NCBI GenBank assembly: GCA_024235675.1
Contig: JACKLZ010000001.1
Span: 434,001-498,000 of the forward strand
Direction: 5' to 3'
Length of the DNA: 64,000 bases
Source: Zoogloeaceae bacterium
Lineage (GTDB): Bacteria; Pseudomonadota; Gammaproteobacteria; Burkholderiales; Rhodocyclaceae
In this document: piece after piece, positions 39,564 through 49,314 of the stretch
How the letters are laid out: each line of letters opens with the position of its first letter
Numbering within the stretch: position 1 is the first letter of the stretch
Position numbers and translations under genes: made by a program
The notes under the pieces: model-generated
Database searches by the model: none
What the model was told of the DNA's origin: nothing
What the model saw: only the letters and a program-made list of their open reading frames with translations

Positions 39564-40040
39564 ATGAAGCTCCTCGTCGACCTGCCCAGCCAGACCATGA
39601 CGCTGCGTGATGCGGAAGGGGCGGTGGTGCGCCGGTATCGCGTGTCGACGGCGCTCAATGGTCCTGGCGAGTACAAGGACTCTGGCTGCACGCCGCGCGG
39701 GCGTCACCGGATCCGGGCACGTATCGGTGGCGGATTGCCGATTCGCTCGGTGTTTGTCGGGCGGCGTCCGACGGGCGAGATCTGGTCGGAGGCCTTGTCG
39801 ACGGCCCAGCCGGCGCGGGACTGGATTCTGAGCCGGATTCTGTGGTTGTCGGGGCTCGAGCCGGGGTGCAATCGACTCGGTGAGGTCGACAGCATGCAGC
39901 GTTACATCTATATCCACGGCACGCCCGATTCCGAACCGATGGGCGAACCGCGCTCGCACGGCTGTATCCGGATGCGGAATCGCGATGTGCTTGAATTGTT
40001 TGAACTGGTCGACACCGCGACCCAGGTGGACATCCAATGA
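39564..40040 (+). CDS. L,D-transpeptidase (YkuD family)
   Basis: 158 residues from the ATG at 39564. The catalytic YkuD motif is complete: YIYIHGTPDSEPMGEPRSHGCIRM with His and the active Cys in SHGCIRM. The upstream part forms the beta sandwich (LNGPGEYKDSGCTPRGRHRI). No signal peptide is visible, which is unusual for a peptidoglycan cross-linking enzyme, but several short YkuD proteins share this. Its stop overlaps the GNAT start by 4 bases. Confidence 0.88.
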   Translation: MKLLVDLPSQTMTLRDAEGAVVRRYRVSTALNGPGEYKDSGCTPRGRHRIRARIGGGLPIRSVFVGRRPTGEIWSEALSTAQPARDWILSRILWLSGLEPGCNRLGEVDSMQRYIYIHGTPDSEPMGEPRSHGCIRMRNRDVLELFELVDTATQVDIQ

Positions 40041-40462
40041 AGCTGGAAGTGCTTGACTGGTCCGCCGCGCAAGCGCGTGTCATGCCGCTGCGCGAGGCGG
40101 TTTTTGTGCTCGAGCAAGGCGTGCCGGCCAGTATCGAGCGCGACGCTTTTGATACGGTGTCGCGTCATGCCGCTTTGTATGGCGTCGATGATGTGGTGAT
40201 TGCCACCGGACGCCTGTTGCCGGACGGCCACATCGGACGCATGGCGGTCGCCGCTGCGCATCGCGGTTCGGGCCTGGGCAGTCAGGTGCTGACTGCCTTG
40301 ATGGACGAGGCGGTGCGCCTCGGGATGGCCGAGGTGTGCCTGAACGCCCAGACGCATGCCTGCGATTTTTACCGTCGCCACGGTTTTGTCGAGGCCGGCG
40401 AGGTGTTCATGGAGGCGGGTTTGCCGCATGTGAGCATGCGGCGGGTTTTGCACCCGGCGTGA
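40037..40462 (+). CDS. GNAT family N-acetyltransferase (ElaA-like)
   Basis: 141 residues. GNAT fold with an acetyl-CoA loop HIGRMAVAAAHRGSGLGSQVLTALMDEA (shown to 20 residues: V-A-x-x-H-R-G-x-G-x-G pattern at residues about 73-85) and FYRRHGF near the C terminus. The substrate is unknown. It overlaps the transpeptidase gene by 4 bases, completing a tadA-ykuD-GNAT operon. Confidence 0.85.
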   Translation: MKLEVLDWSAAQARVMPLREAVFVLEQGVPASIERDAFDTVSRHAALYGVDDVVIATGRLLPDGHIGRMAVAAAHRGSGLGSQVLTALMDEAVRLGMAEVCLNAQTHACDFYRRHGFVEAGEVFMEAGLPHVSMRRVLHPA

Positions 40463-40466
40463 ACGT

Positions 40467-41228
40467 CTAGGCGATATCGAACTGCTCGTCGGTCCGGCCG
40501 TCCGGCGAACCATCGGTTTGCCAGCGTGCTTCGACGAATCGCATCCGGCCCTCGGCCGAGCGCATCACGATGCTGGTGCAGCGGGTGCCGTAGCCGGGGG
40601 CACGAATAAAACAGCTCGACAGCATGCGCTCCCATGCCAGCGGCACACCGGTGTCTGGCAGCGCGGCGTCTGGCGCCGGGCGATCATCGCGCAGGAGGCT
40701 GATCAAAGCGTCGATGTCCGGCCCGCCGTGAATGGCCGCTTCCAGCCCCCGGCGCGCGGTCAGCGCTTTCGGCCAGGGTGTGTCGAGCAAGTGATTGCTC
40801 AGGGTGTGCACGCCGGGCGGCAGCGTATGGCATTGGCCGGTGACGCTTTCGACCGCAATCAGCGTGTCGCCGTCGGACACCAGAAGATTGAATGGATTGT
40901 AGTCGGCGCGCTCGGCGATGACATGTGCCCCGAAGGCCGCTGCGGGCACACGGCTTGTTGTTGCCCGCACTACCAGGTCGCCACGGCTGCGGGCGTCGGC
41001 CCGGTTTTGTGTGGGGTCGCGATAATTGGTCAGTGCCGCGAAGCGCCCGTCGCGACCGACGCCCAGCCAGGTGCCGCCGCCGCGCAGATCGCGCCCGGCG
41101 AGCAGGCCCGGGGTGTCGGTCCACCAGTGTGCCGGCTCGGCAGGGCGATCGAAAAACTCATCGCGATTGGCAATGACGACGAGCGGATAGTCGGGGTGTT
41201 GTTGCCAGGCGATGGCGATCAGGCACAT
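40467..41228 (-). CDS. NRDE family protein (TANGO2-like)
   Basis: 253 residues from the ATG at 41228; the preceding frame has no family match. The signature begins MCLIAIAWQQHPDYPLVVIANRDEFFDRP (split: NRDEFFDRP at residues 21-29), then GRDLRGGGTWLGVGRDGRFAALTNYRD. This is the TANGO2/NRDE group, cytoplasmic proteins of unsettled function possibly linked to haem handling. The start overlaps the upstream DUF4936 stop by 10 bases. Confidence 0.9.
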   Translation of the reverse strand: MCLIAIAWQQHPDYPLVVIANRDEFFDRPAEPAHWWTDTPGLLAGRDLRGGGTWLGVGRDGRFAALTNYRDPTQNRADARSRGDLVVRATTSRVPAAAFGAHVIAERADYNPFNLLVSDGDTLIAVESVTGQCHTLPPGVHTLSNHLLDTPWPKALTARRGLEAAIHGGPDIDALISLLRDDRPAPDAALPDTGVPLAWERMLSSCFIRAPGYGTRCTSIVMRSAEGRMRFVEARWQTDGSPDGRTDEQFDIA

Positions 41229-41497
41229 GGCACGAAGCGCTCCACATGCCGTTCGCCATCGAGGCAGTCTTCCAGCCCGGAGGCGGTGACAGCGGTATCT
41301 AGCAGGGCGATGAACTGATCGGCATCGTCGACTTCCCGGTAGACCTCCATCCATGTGGATGGATCGTCCTCACGCCGATGCAGCGTGCCGGTCAAACCGC
41401 TGGACCGTGTCACTGCGTCAAGCAAAGCGGCAGCGGCAAGCCGGGCCTCAGCCGCGCGATGGGCTGCGACCCGGTAGTACACGTACAGATCGGTCAT
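41219..41497 (-). CDS. DUF4936 family protein
   Basis: 92 residues. Ferredoxin-like small domain (DLYVYYRVAAHRAAEARLAAAALL; WMEVYREVDDADQFIALL; HVERFVPC) matching DUF4936, found mainly in betaproteobacteria beside ygfZ. Function unknown. It overlaps both neighbours (4 and 10 bases). Confidence 0.85.
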   Translation of the reverse strand: MTDLYVYYRVAAHRAAEARLAAAALLDAVTRSSGLTGTLHRREDDPSTWMEVYREVDDADQFIALLDTAVTASGLEDCLDGERHVERFVPCA

Positions 41498-42552
41498 GCG
41501 TCCCGTTGAGCCACATCGAGCGCATAGGGCAGGGTCGCCATGCGCAGCTTGGGGCCGTCGGCCGCGCCGAGGTGGATTTCACCGCCCTCGGCCGCTTGCA
41601 TCTGCATGACCGCGAGGGCTTCGAAACCGCCGTTGGGCGAGGGGACCACCGTGACCAGCTTGCCGACCGACTGGCCATCGAAGGCTGGCGCGTAGAGCTC
41701 GTCACCAACGCTCGGTGCGGCGCTGGCGGCAGCGGTTAGGCGGTACATGCGTTTTTTGAGCTTGCCCAAGTACTGGGTGCGCGCAACGATCTCCTGGCCG
41801 GGATAGCAGCCTTTCTGGAAGTTCACGCCGCCGATGAGCTCGTAGTTGAGCATCTGCGCGACGAAGTCATCCTGCGTCAATTCGGTGATCACAGGAATAC
41901 CGGCTTGCACATCGAGCCATTGCCAAGCCTGAGTCGCAGCCGGCACCACGCCCGCGGCGCCGAGCGCGCCCCAGACGTCGCCGAGTCGCTCGACCGGTGC
42001 ATCGACAAGCGCGCGCCGGGTGTCGAGACGGATGACCGTGATGCCGTCACGGCTGGCGGTGCGCATCGGGGCGGCGGGTACGGGCAGTTTGGCCGCGCCG
42101 AGTCGCTCGGACAGCATCGCACTGCTCAGGCCGATCAGCGCGCGTTCGGCGCGGCCGTCAGTCAGCTTGACCTTGCTGCGCAACACATACATCGACAGCT
42201 TCTTGAGCAGGGCGGGATGCAGGTCGGCCGACAGGGCGAGGCGGTAGCCGGCCTCGCCGTGCCACAACAAAATGCTCGCCAGCATGCGCCCCTTGGGGCT
42301 GTTGAAGCTGGTCCAGTGGGCGGCGTCGGCCCCGAGTTTTTTGACGTCATTCGAAAACAGGTTGTGCAGGAACACCGTGGCGTCATCGCCGACGGCGTTG
42401 ATCTGGCCCAGGTGCGTCATCGGCACCATGATGTCGCCGTCGCGCGCGCGCACCACGTCAACCGAAGGTTTGGCACTGCAAACGACATTGCCGTCGAGAT
42501 GGAGGTCGGTGCTTGCGAGAAGTTGAGTCCAGTGATCCATGATGGTCTGCAT
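41494..42552 (-). CDS. ygfZ: Folate-binding protein YgfZ
   Basis: 352 residues. GcvT-like fold with the diagnostic motif KGCYPGQEIVARTQYLGKLKKR (residue 245-265 region, tightly conserved; Cys in GCYPGQE). It supports Fe-S enzyme maintenance, especially MiaB-type radical enzymes. First gene of ygfZ-DUF4936-NRDE; divergent from mltG with about 120 bases between. Confidence 0.94.
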   Translation of the reverse strand: MQTIMDHWTQLLASTDLHLDGNVVCSAKPSVDVVRARDGDIMVPMTHLGQINAVGDDATVFLHNLFSNDVKKLGADAAHWTSFNSPKGRMLASILLWHGEAGYRLALSADLHPALLKKLSMYVLRSKVKLTDGRAERALIGLSSAMLSERLGAAKLPVPAAPMRTASRDGITVIRLDTRRALVDAPVERLGDVWGALGAAGVVPAATQAWQWLDVQAGIPVITELTQDDFVAQMLNYELIGGVNFQKGCYPGQEIVARTQYLGKLKKRMYRLTAAASAAPSVGDELYAPAFDGQSVGKLVTVVPSPNGGFEALAVMQMQAAEGGEIHLGAADGPKLRMATLPYALDVAQRDA

Positions 42553-42673
42553 ACGCTCGGGGCGGGAATGAATGCGATATTATAAGGCGCACTGCGCGTC
42601 GGCATCTTTCCGCCGCGCTTTTCCTTTCTGATGTGCTTGAAAAGTCGGGGCTGAAACGCCCGGGCAGACGTGA

Positions 42674-43687
42674 ATGAAAAAACGCCTGATCCTCTTGGCC
42701 TTGATGCTGCCGGTGCTGGTCATCGCTGCCGCTGCCGCGTCCATGGTGTGGTTGATCGACCAGCCTTTGTCCGTCGCGAGTGAGCGCGTCGAAGTGCAGA
42801 TTCCCCGCGGCGCGAGCATGCGCCAGGCAGCAAAGGCAGTAGCCGATGCCGGAGTGTCGGTCAGCCCGTCAACGCTGTACTGGTTCGCCCGAATCGGTGG
42901 CCACGCCAATCGCATCAAGGCGGGCAGCTACGCCTTCGAGAACGGTGTATCACCTCGCCAGATTGTCGAAAAGCTGGTGCGCGGCGATGTCGTGCTGCAA
43001 AGCCTGGCGCTGATCGAGGGGTGGTCGTTCCGACAGGTCAGGGCCTTGCTCGATGCTCATCCCGACCTGACTCACGACACAAAGGACATGGACGATGGCG
43101 AGTTGCTTCGCCAGATTGGCGCGGCGGAGGCCAATCCCGAGGGACTGTTTTTCCCCGACACCTATCATTTCGAGCGCGGCACCTCCGACCTCGATCTGCT
43201 GCGTCAGGCTTATGGCCAGATGCAATCGCGCTTGAATGATCTGTGGTCGAAGCGCGCCGAAGGCCTGCCGCTCAAGACGCCTTATGAAGCGCTGATCCTG
43301 GCCTCGATTATCGAAAAGGAAACCGGGCAGGGCGCTGATCGCCCCTTGATTTCTTCGGTGTTCATCAACCGCTTGCGCGTCGGCATGTTGCTGCAGACCG
43401 ACCCCACGGTGATCTATGGCATGGGTGAAAAGTTCGACGGCAATCTGCGCCGACGCGATCTTGAAACCGACACGCCCTACAACACCTACACTCGCGCCGG
43501 CCTGCCGCCCACGCCGATCGCCATGCCGGGCAGCGCGGCGATTGAAGCGGCGCTCAACCCGGCCCAGTCCGAGTTCTACTATTTTGTGGCGCGTGGCGAC
43601 GGTAGTTCTGAATTCTCGAAAAATCTGGCGCAACACAATCGGGCGGTGCGCGAGTTTCAGCTCTCACAAAAAAGGAAAGGTTCATGA
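42674..43687 (+). CDS. mltG: Endolytic murein transglycosylase MltG
   Basis: 337 residues. N-terminal inner-membrane anchor ([22 protein letters not shown]), a LysM-like region, and a YceG catalytic domain with [21 protein letters not shown] (catalytic Glu in EKETG) and [12 protein letters not shown]. It cuts nascent glycan strands to set their length. It heads a six-gene run; its last 4 bases overlap tmk. Confidence 0.95.
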   Translation: MKKRLILLALMLPVLVIAAAAASMVWLIDQPLSVASERVEVQIPRGASMRQAAKAVADAGVSVSPSTLYWFARIGGHANRIKAGSYAFENGVSPRQIVEKLVRGDVVLQSLALIEGWSFRQVRALLDAHPDLTHDTKDMDDGELLRQIGAAEANPEGLFFPDTYHFERGTSDLDLLRQAYGQMQSRLNDLWSKRAEGLPLKTPYEALILASIIEKETGQGADRPLISSVFINRLRVGMLLQTDPTVIYGMGEKFDGNLRRRDLETDTPYNTYTRAGLPPTPIAMPGSAAIEAALNPAQSEFYYFVARGDGSSEFSKNLAQHNRAVREFQLSQKRKGS

Positions 43688-44316
43688 GCGGGGCCAGCGC
43701 GCCAGGGCGTTTTCTTACGTTTGAAGGCATCGACGGTGCCGGCAAGAGCAGTCAGATCGCCGGTGCCTGTGCCTGGCTGGTGGCCCGTGGTGTGTCGCTG
43801 GAGCAGACCCGCGAGCCCGGCGGCACGCCGCTCGGCGAGCAATTACGTGCCTTGTTGTTGCACGAAGCCATGCACATCGAAACCGAAGCCATGCTGATGT
43901 TTGCTGCGCGTCGCGAGCATCTGGCCCAGCGCATCGCGCCGGCGCTGGCTGACGGGCGCTGGGTGGTGTCAGATCGCTTCAGCGACGCGACCTATGCCTA
44001 CCAGGTCGGCGGCCGAGGGCTCGACGCGGCAAAGTTCGCCAGTCTTGAAGCCTGGGTGCATCCTGGTTTCCAGCCCGATCTGACCTTTCTGTTTGATCTC
44101 GATCCGGCCGTTGCGGCGACGCGTGTGGCCAACACGGGTGCCGCCCCCGATCGCTTCGAGCGCGAGCAGCGCGATTTCTTCGAGCGTGTGCGCAATGCTT
44201 ATCTCGCGCGCGCCGAGGCCGCACCCGAGCGCTTCTGCGTCATCGATGCCAGCCGCGCGCCCGCCGACATTGCCGCCGATATCGAGGCCACCTTGGCCGA
44301 GCGCTTTTTCGCATGA
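43684..44316 (+). CDS. tmk: Thymidylate kinase
   Basis: 210 residues. P-loop [14 protein letters not shown]-type motif [17 protein letters not shown] and lid QRDFFERV. It phosphorylates dTMP to dTDP. Overlaps mltG and holB by 4 bases each. Confidence 0.96.
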   Translation: MSGASAPGRFLTFEGIDGAGKSSQIAGACAWLVARGVSLEQTREPGGTPLGEQLRALLLHEAMHIETEAMLMFAARREHLAQRIAPALADGRWVVSDRFSDATYAYQVGGRGLDAAKFASLEAWVHPGFQPDLTFLFDLDPAVAATRVANTGAAPDRFEREQRDFFERVRNAYLARAEAAPERFCVIDASRAPADIAADIEATLAERFFA

Positions 44317-45359
44317 TCCATGCCTGGCATCGCGACCTGTGGGCAAGGCTCGTCGCCACCGATGGGCGACGCGCGCACGCCATTTTGCTCGCCGGGCTGC
44401 CGGGGCAGGGCAAACGCGTCTTCGCCGAGGCGTATGCCGGGCATGTGTTGTGCTCGGCACCGGGCGCCGACGGGTTCGCCTGCGGCGTGTGTTCCGGCTG
44501 CCGGCTGCGGCTGTCGGGCAACCACCCCGATTTGCGACGCCTGATTCCCGAAGCCGACCAGACCGAGGCCGTCGAGACAACATCGTCCAGCAAGACCAAG
44601 CCCTCAACCCAGATCGTGATCGATCAGGTCCGCCAATTGCGCGAACAGCTTACCGTTACCGGCCATCAGTCCGGCGAGCGCGTGGTGATCATCGATCCAC
44701 CCGAGGCCATGAACGGCAACACCGCCAATGCCTTGCTCAAACTGCTCGAAGAGCCGCCAGAGCATACGGTCTTTGTGCTTGTGTCCTCGGCGCCGCGCCG
44801 ACTGTTGCCCACCATCCGCAGCCGTTGCCAGCAATGGGATTTTGGCCGTCCTGATCCGGCCGCAGCGCTGGATTGGCTGAAGGAGACAATGGGCAGCGCC
44901 GACCCCCAGTTACTCGCCTTGACCGGCGGCATGCCCCTGGCGGCGGCACAACTCGCGGGGAGCGACGGCGCGGCCATGCGTCAGCGCTTCGTCGATGATG
45001 TGAGCCGGATCGGTCGCAAAGACCCGATCATGCTGGCCGGCGACTGGGAAGCCTGGCTACGCAGCAAAGAAGCCGTGGCTGCCGATTTTGACCTGCCGCG
45101 CCTGGCCGACTGGATGCTGCGCTGGACCTGGGATCTGTGCGCCACCATGCTCGGCGCCCAGGCGCGTTACTTTCCCGATTGCCAGCCTCAGTTCGATCGC
45201 TGTTCAGCTGGCGGCGATCGTGCCGTTATGCTCGACTGTTACAATGCCATGGTGCAGATTCGGCGGGTCATCAAGCATCCGCTGAACCCTAGGCTTTTGC
45301 TTGAAGACATGTTGCTGCGGTACGCCCGTGCCGTCAGCAGGCCCGGAGGCCGTTCATGA
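44313..45359 (+). CDS. holB: DNA polymerase III delta' subunit
   Basis: 348 residues. AAA+ clamp-loader subunit with a modified P-loop ([19 protein letters not shown]), a four-Cys zinc site ([19 protein letters not shown]), [19 protein letters not shown] (SRC region in IRSRCQQW) and a C-terminal collar domain. It assembles the beta clamp on DNA. Overlaps tmk and pilZ by 4 bases. Confidence 0.95.
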   Translation: MIHAWHRDLWARLVATDGRRAHAILLAGLPGQGKRVFAEAYAGHVLCSAPGADGFACGVCSGCRLRLSGNHPDLRRLIPEADQTEAVETTSSSKTKPSTQIVIDQVRQLREQLTVTGHQSGERVVIIDPPEAMNGNTANALLKLLEEPPEHTVFVLVSSAPRRLLPTIRSRCQQWDFGRPDPAAALDWLKETMGSADPQLLALTGGMPLAAAQLAGSDGAAMRQRFVDDVSRIGRKDPIMLAGDWEAWLRSKEAVAADFDLPRLADWMLRWTWDLCATMLGAQARYFPDCQPQFDRCSAGGDRAVMLDCYNAMVQIRRVIKHPLNPRLLLEDMLLRYARAVSRPGGRS

Positions 45360-45715
45360 ACAAACCCGCTGCCGGCACCCGCCCCGGCGTCCTGTCACTG
45401 AACATCAATTCCAAATCGGCGCTGTACGCCGCGTATATGCCGTTTCTGAAAAACGGCGGCATTTTCATTCCGACCACGCGTGACTACAAACTCGGCGACG
45501 AAGTGTTCATGTTGCTGCAACTGATGGAAGACCCCGCCAAGCATGCCGTCGCCGGCAAAGTGGTGTGGATCACGCCGCATGGTGTGCAGGGCGGCAAGAC
45601 ACAGGGCGCGGGTGTGCATTTCTCGGACGATGACGCCAGCAAACTGCTGCGCGGTCGCATCGAAACCATTCTGGCCGGTCACCTCGGCTCAAACCGCCCC
45701 ACCCATACCCTCTGA
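45356..45715 (+). CDS. pilZ: PilZ-domain type IV pilus protein
   Basis: 119 residues. PilZ fold (LSLNINSKSALYAAYMPFLKNGGIFIPT; VAGKVVWITPHGVQGGKTQGAGVHF). As in the type IV pilus PilZ orthologues, the canonical c-di-GMP-binding RxxxR is absent at the N terminus, so it probably acts through PilB/FimX-type partners. Its position after holB is conserved in gamma- and betaproteobacteria. Confidence 0.92.
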   Translation: MNKPAAGTRPGVLSLNINSKSALYAAYMPFLKNGGIFIPTTRDYKLGDEVFMLLQLMEDPAKHAVAGKVVWITPHGVQGGKTQGAGVHFSDDDASKLLRGRIETILAGHLGSNRPTHTL

Positions 45716-45718
45716 CGC

Positions 45719-46483
45719 ATGTTTGTTGATTCCCACTGTCACCTGGATTTTCCCGAACTCATCGAGCGCAAGGACGAGATCCTCGCCCTGATGGCGCAAA
45801 ACACGGTCGATCAGGCCTTGTGTGTCAGCGTCAAACTCGAAACCTTTCCGCGCGTGCTGGCGCTGGCCGAGGCCCACCCGCACTTGTGGGCATCGGTGGG
45901 TGTGCACCCCGATAATCAGGACTGCGAAGAGCCCGACGTTGATCGCTTGCTGACGCTCGCTGCGCATCCGCGCGTGGTGGCCATTGGCGAGACCGGGCTG
46001 GACTACTACTGGCACAAAGACAAACCCGAGTGGCAGCGCGAGCGTTTCCGGACGCACATCCGGGCGGCCAACGCCTGCGACAAGCCGCTGATCATTCACA
46101 CCCGCGACTCCGCCGAGGACACCTTGCGCCTGATGCGCGAGGAGAACGCGTCGGCGCCGGGCGGCGTGATGCATTGTTTTACAGAAACCCAGGAAGTGGC
46201 TGAAGCCGCCCTCGATCTGGGCTTTTACATCTCCTTCTCCGGTATCGTCACCTTCAAGAATGCCAAGGCTTTGAAGGAAGTTGCGCGCTATGTGCCGCTG
46301 GACCGGATGCTGATCGAAACCGACGCGCCTTACCTCGCGCCGGTGCCGCATCGCGGAAAGCAGAATGAACCCGGCTTCGTTAAACATGTCGCAGAACACA
46401 TCGCCGAATTGCGCGATGTGCCGGTCGAAACCATTGCACGGCAGACGACCGACAACTTCAAGACACTGTTCAAAATTGTGTGA
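45719..46483 (+). CDS. TatD family metal-dependent deoxyribonuclease
   Basis: 254 residues. TIM-barrel amidohydrolase with FVDSHCHLDFPEL, GETGLDYYW, IIHTRDS, MHCFTE and ETDAPYLAP metal ligands. Equivalent to E. coli YcfH/TatD. Three bases after pilZ. Confidence 0.93.
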   Translation: MFVDSHCHLDFPELIERKDEILALMAQNTVDQALCVSVKLETFPRVLALAEAHPHLWASVGVHPDNQDCEEPDVDRLLTLAAHPRVVAIGETGLDYYWHKDKPEWQRERFRTHIRAANACDKPLIIHTRDSAEDTLRLMREENASAPGGVMHCFTETQEVAEAALDLGFYISFSGIVTFKNAKALKEVARYVPLDRMLIETDAPYLAPVPHRGKQNEPGFVKHVAEHIAELRDVPVETIARQTTDNFKTLFKIV

Positions 46484-46489
46484 GGCGAC

Positions 46490-47200
46490 ATGCTCCTTTT
46501 TAAACGCGCGGCCCTGGGCCTGACGCTGCTTTTCTCGATAGCCGCTCAGCCGGCTCTGGCCGGTGCTTACGATGACTCGATCAACGCCGCGCGTCTCGGC
46601 GATACCGGCGAGTTGACCGATCTGCTCCGCCAGGGGCTGGAGGCCGACACGGTGGACGCGGGTGGCAACACCTTGCTTATGCTCGCGGCTCGTGAGGGGC
46701 AGCTTGAGGTAGTGGATTTGCTGCTACGCAGCGGCGCCCGTGCCAGCAAGCGCAATCCGGCGGGCGACAGCGCGTTGATGATGGCGGTGCTCAAGGGGTA
46801 TCAGCCGATTGTCGAGCGACTCCTCGCCGCGGGTGCGCCGCTCAATCATGATGGCTGGACACCGCTGATGTATGCCGCCTTCCAGGGGCAGACTGACATT
46901 GCGCGCCTGCTGATCGATCGCGGCGCCGATATCAACCAGCGCGCGCCCAATCTGGCCACGGCGCTGATGTTTGCCGCGCGTAATGGCCACATCGATATCG
47001 TGAAGCTGCTGCTCGATCGTGGCGCGGACGCCAACGTGGTGAACGATCAGAACCGCACCGCGCATAGCTGGGCACTCGAGAACAGCAACACCGATATCGC
47101 CGAACTGTTGGAGCGTCGTGTACCTTCGGTGCTGAAAGTCGCGCCGGCTCCCGCCGCGCCGCAAAAATCGGGCGGCACCTTGCGAGTGCTGATCGAGTAG
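46490..47200 (+). CDS. Exported ankyrin-repeat protein
   Basis: 236 residues. A signal peptide (LGLTLLFSIAAQPALAG) is followed by about five ankyrin repeats (TLLMLAAREGQLEVVDLLL; SALMMAVLKGYQPIVERLL; TPLMYAAFQGQTDIARLLID; TALMFAARNGHIDIVKLLLD; TAHSWALENSNTDIAELL), then a proline/alanine tail. A periplasmic protein-binding scaffold; partner unknown. Six bases after tatD, ending the operon. A GCCACC/GGTGGC hairpin (47210-47226) follows. Confidence 0.9.
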   Translation: MLLFKRAALGLTLLFSIAAQPALAGAYDDSINAARLGDTGELTDLLRQGLEADTVDAGGNTLLMLAAREGQLEVVDLLLRSGARASKRNPAGDSALMMAVLKGYQPIVERLLAAGAPLNHDGWTPLMYAAFQGQTDIARLLIDRGADINQRAPNLATALMFAARNGHIDIVKLLLDRGADANVVNDQNRTAHSWALENSNTDIAELLERRVPSVLKVAPAPAAPQKSGGTLRVLIE

Positions 47201-47236
47201 GTCGCGAACGCCACCGTCGTGGTGGCACCGGGCCGC

Positions 47237-47611
47237 TCAGGCCTTGTCGTCGGGGTGCTCGGCCTGATCGCGCAGCAGCGGCCGCAGTTCGTCAAAGGGG
47301 CCGTCCAGCGCTGCGTTGGCGGCCTTTTCCATGGCGCGATACTGGCGCAGCACTTCATAGCCGGTAGCCGACACCTCGGCGCCGCCACCGCGTTTTCCCC
47401 CCGTCACCGTCAATACCACCGGCTGCCGGAAGCAGCGATTCATGGCGTCGACCAGCGCCCAGGCGCGGGTGTAGGACATACCCATTTCACGCGCTGCGGC
47501 CGAGATCGAGCCATGTCGGCCGATGGCTTCGAGCAGCGTGGCCTTGCCCGGGCCGAGCGCGATCTTGTCGTCGAGCATGATGCGGACTTGGTGGCGCAGG
47601 CGGGCGGTCAT
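47237..47611 (-). CDS. ModE-type winged helix-turn-helix regulator, without a molybdate-binding domain
   Basis: 124 residues. LysR-like wHTH of the ModE N-terminal type (KIALGPGKATLLEAIGRHGSISAAAREMGMSYTRAWALVDAMN; VVLTVTGGKRGGGAEVSATGYEVL). The C-terminal TOBE/Mop domains of full ModE are absent. Candidate regulator of modABC through the dyad at 29652-29677, 18 kb away; how it would sense molybdate is unclear. Stop-to-stop with the ankyrin gene; 11 bases downstream of recJ. Confidence 0.85.
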   Translation of the reverse strand: MTARLRHQVRIMLDDKIALGPGKATLLEAIGRHGSISAAAREMGMSYTRAWALVDAMNRCFRQPVVLTVTGGKRGGGAEVSATGYEVLRQYRAMEKAANAALDGPFDELRPLLRDQAEHPDDKA

Positions 47612-47622
47612 GGGCGCGATCC

Positions 47623-49314
47623 TCAGGCGGGTTCGATGTGCTCGATCATCAGCTGTACCGAGCTGACACCATTGTATTCATTCACTGACAGCCGGTAAGC
47701 CGCGTGAATCGTTGCCGGCACCGGCTCCGCGTAGTTGAAGAAAATGGCCTCGAAGCGGGTGTTGTTCTTGCGCAGCGCCAGTTTGAGGTGGCGGTCCTTG
47801 AGCAGACGCTGCTTGTCGACCTCGAACACGTCGTCGAACACCGGCGCAGGAAAGCTTTGCCCCCAGATCGCATTCTCCAGATGGCGGGCGGTTTCCAGCG
47901 TCATGTAGCCGGTTTCGAGCGGGCCATCGGTTTCGATTCGGCGGGTCAGGTCGGCCGGGTCGATCATCGCTTTGACCACCGCCTCGAAGGCTGCGGCGAA
48001 GCGGTCGAAATCATTGGCGCGAATCGTCAGGCCGGCGGCCATGGCGTGGCCACCGAATTTGAGGATCAGCTCGGGCATCTGCTTGCTGACCAGATCGAGC
48101 GCGTCGCGCAGATGCAGGCCGGCAATTGAACGGCCGGAGCCTTTGATTTCGCCCTCATCGCCGGGCGCGAAGGCAACCACCGGGCGGTGAAATTTCTCTT
48201 TGATGCGCCCGGCGACAATGCCGATCACCCCCTGGTGCCAGCTCGGCTCGAACAAGGCGATGCTGGCGCGCTCGCCCGGATCGAAACCGTCGAGCGTGAG
48301 CATGGCGTCGGACTGCATGTCGGCCTCGATGCTGCGGCGCTCGCGGTTGAGGCGGTCGAGCTCTTGCGCGATGTTCATGGCGCGGGCGACGTCGTCGGTG
48401 ATCAGGCATTCGATGCCGAGCGACATGTCGGCCAGACGGCCTGCGGCGTTCAGGCGCGGCCCCAGGCCGAAGCCCATGTCGAAAGTGCTGGCGCGCGCAG
48501 GCTCACGGCCGGCGGCGCTGAACAGCGCACGTACCCCGGCGCACATCTGGCCGGCGCGCATGCGGGCCAGGCCTTGCGACACCAGAATGCGGTTGTTGCG
48601 ATCGAGCGGCACCACGTCGGCGACGGTGCCGAGCGCGACCAGGTCGAGCAAGCTCGCCAGATTCGGCCCCTTGCCATCGTCAAAGGCGCCACGTGTGCGC
48701 AGCTCGGCGCGCAGTGCCAGCAGGGTGTAGAACATCACGCCCACGCCGGCCAGCGCCTTGCTCGGGAAAGTGCAGCCGGGCTGATTGGGATTGACGATCA
48801 CGTCGGCCTGCGGCAGGGCGTCGCCCGGCAGGTGGTGGTCGGTAATCAACGTGGCGATGCCCAGCGAACGGGCTTCTTCGACGCCGTCGATGCTGGCGAT
48901 GCCGTTATCGACGGTAATGATCAAGTCGGGTTCGCTGTGCGCGGCGAGCTGGACGATGGCCGGGGTGAGGCCGTAGCCATATTCAAAACGGTTCGGCACC
49001 AGATAGGCGACGTCGGCGCCCATCGCGCGCAGCCCGCGCACGGCGACCGCGCAGGCGGTGGCGCCGTCGCAGTCATAGTCGGCCACGACCAGCATGCGCG
49101 CGCCGGCTTCGATGGCATCGGCGAGCAAAATGGCGGCGTCGCTGACGCCCTGCAATTGCGTGGGCGGGATGAGCTTGGCCAGCGCATCGTCCAGCTCGCT
49201 GGCGGCGGTGATGCCGCGCGATGCGTACAGCCGCGCCAGCGTCGGGTGAAGGCCGTCCTCGGCCAGTCGGCGGACGGTAGCGGGGTTTGCCTTGCGGGGC
49301 ACGATGCGCGTCAT
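47623..49314 (-). CDS. recJ: Single-stranded-DNA-specific exonuclease RecJ
   Basis: 563 residues. DHH/DHHA1 phosphoesterase: motif I VVADYDCDGATACAVAV, TVDNGIAS, the DHH motif LITDHHLPGD, and DHHA1 GSGRSIAGLHLRDAL with GGHAMAAGLTI. A 5'-3' ssDNA exonuclease in recombination and mismatch repair. Its start overlaps the upstream gene by 4 bases. Confidence 0.96.
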   Translation of the reverse strand: MTRIVPRKANPATVRRLAEDGLHPTLARLYASRGITAASELDDALAKLIPPTQLQGVSDAAILLADAIEAGARMLVVADYDCDGATACAVAVRGLRAMGADVAYLVPNRFEYGYGLTPAIVQLAAHSEPDLIITVDNGIASIDGVEEARSLGIATLITDHHLPGDALPQADVIVNPNQPGCTFPSKALAGVGVMFYTLLALRAELRTRGAFDDGKGPNLASLLDLVALGTVADVVPLDRNNRILVSQGLARMRAGQMCAGVRALFSAAGREPARASTFDMGFGLGPRLNAAGRLADMSLGIECLITDDVARAMNIAQELDRLNRERRSIEADMQSDAMLTLDGFDPGERASIALFEPSWHQGVIGIVAGRIKEKFHRPVVAFAPGDEGEIKGSGRSIAGLHLRDALDLVSKQMPELILKFGGHAMAAGLTIRANDFDRFAAAFEAVVKAMIDPADLTRRIETDGPLETGYMTLETARHLENAIWGQSFPAPVFDDVFEVDKQRLLKDRHLKLALRKNNTRFEAIFFNYAEPVPATIHAAYRLSVNEYNGVSSVQLMIEHIEPA

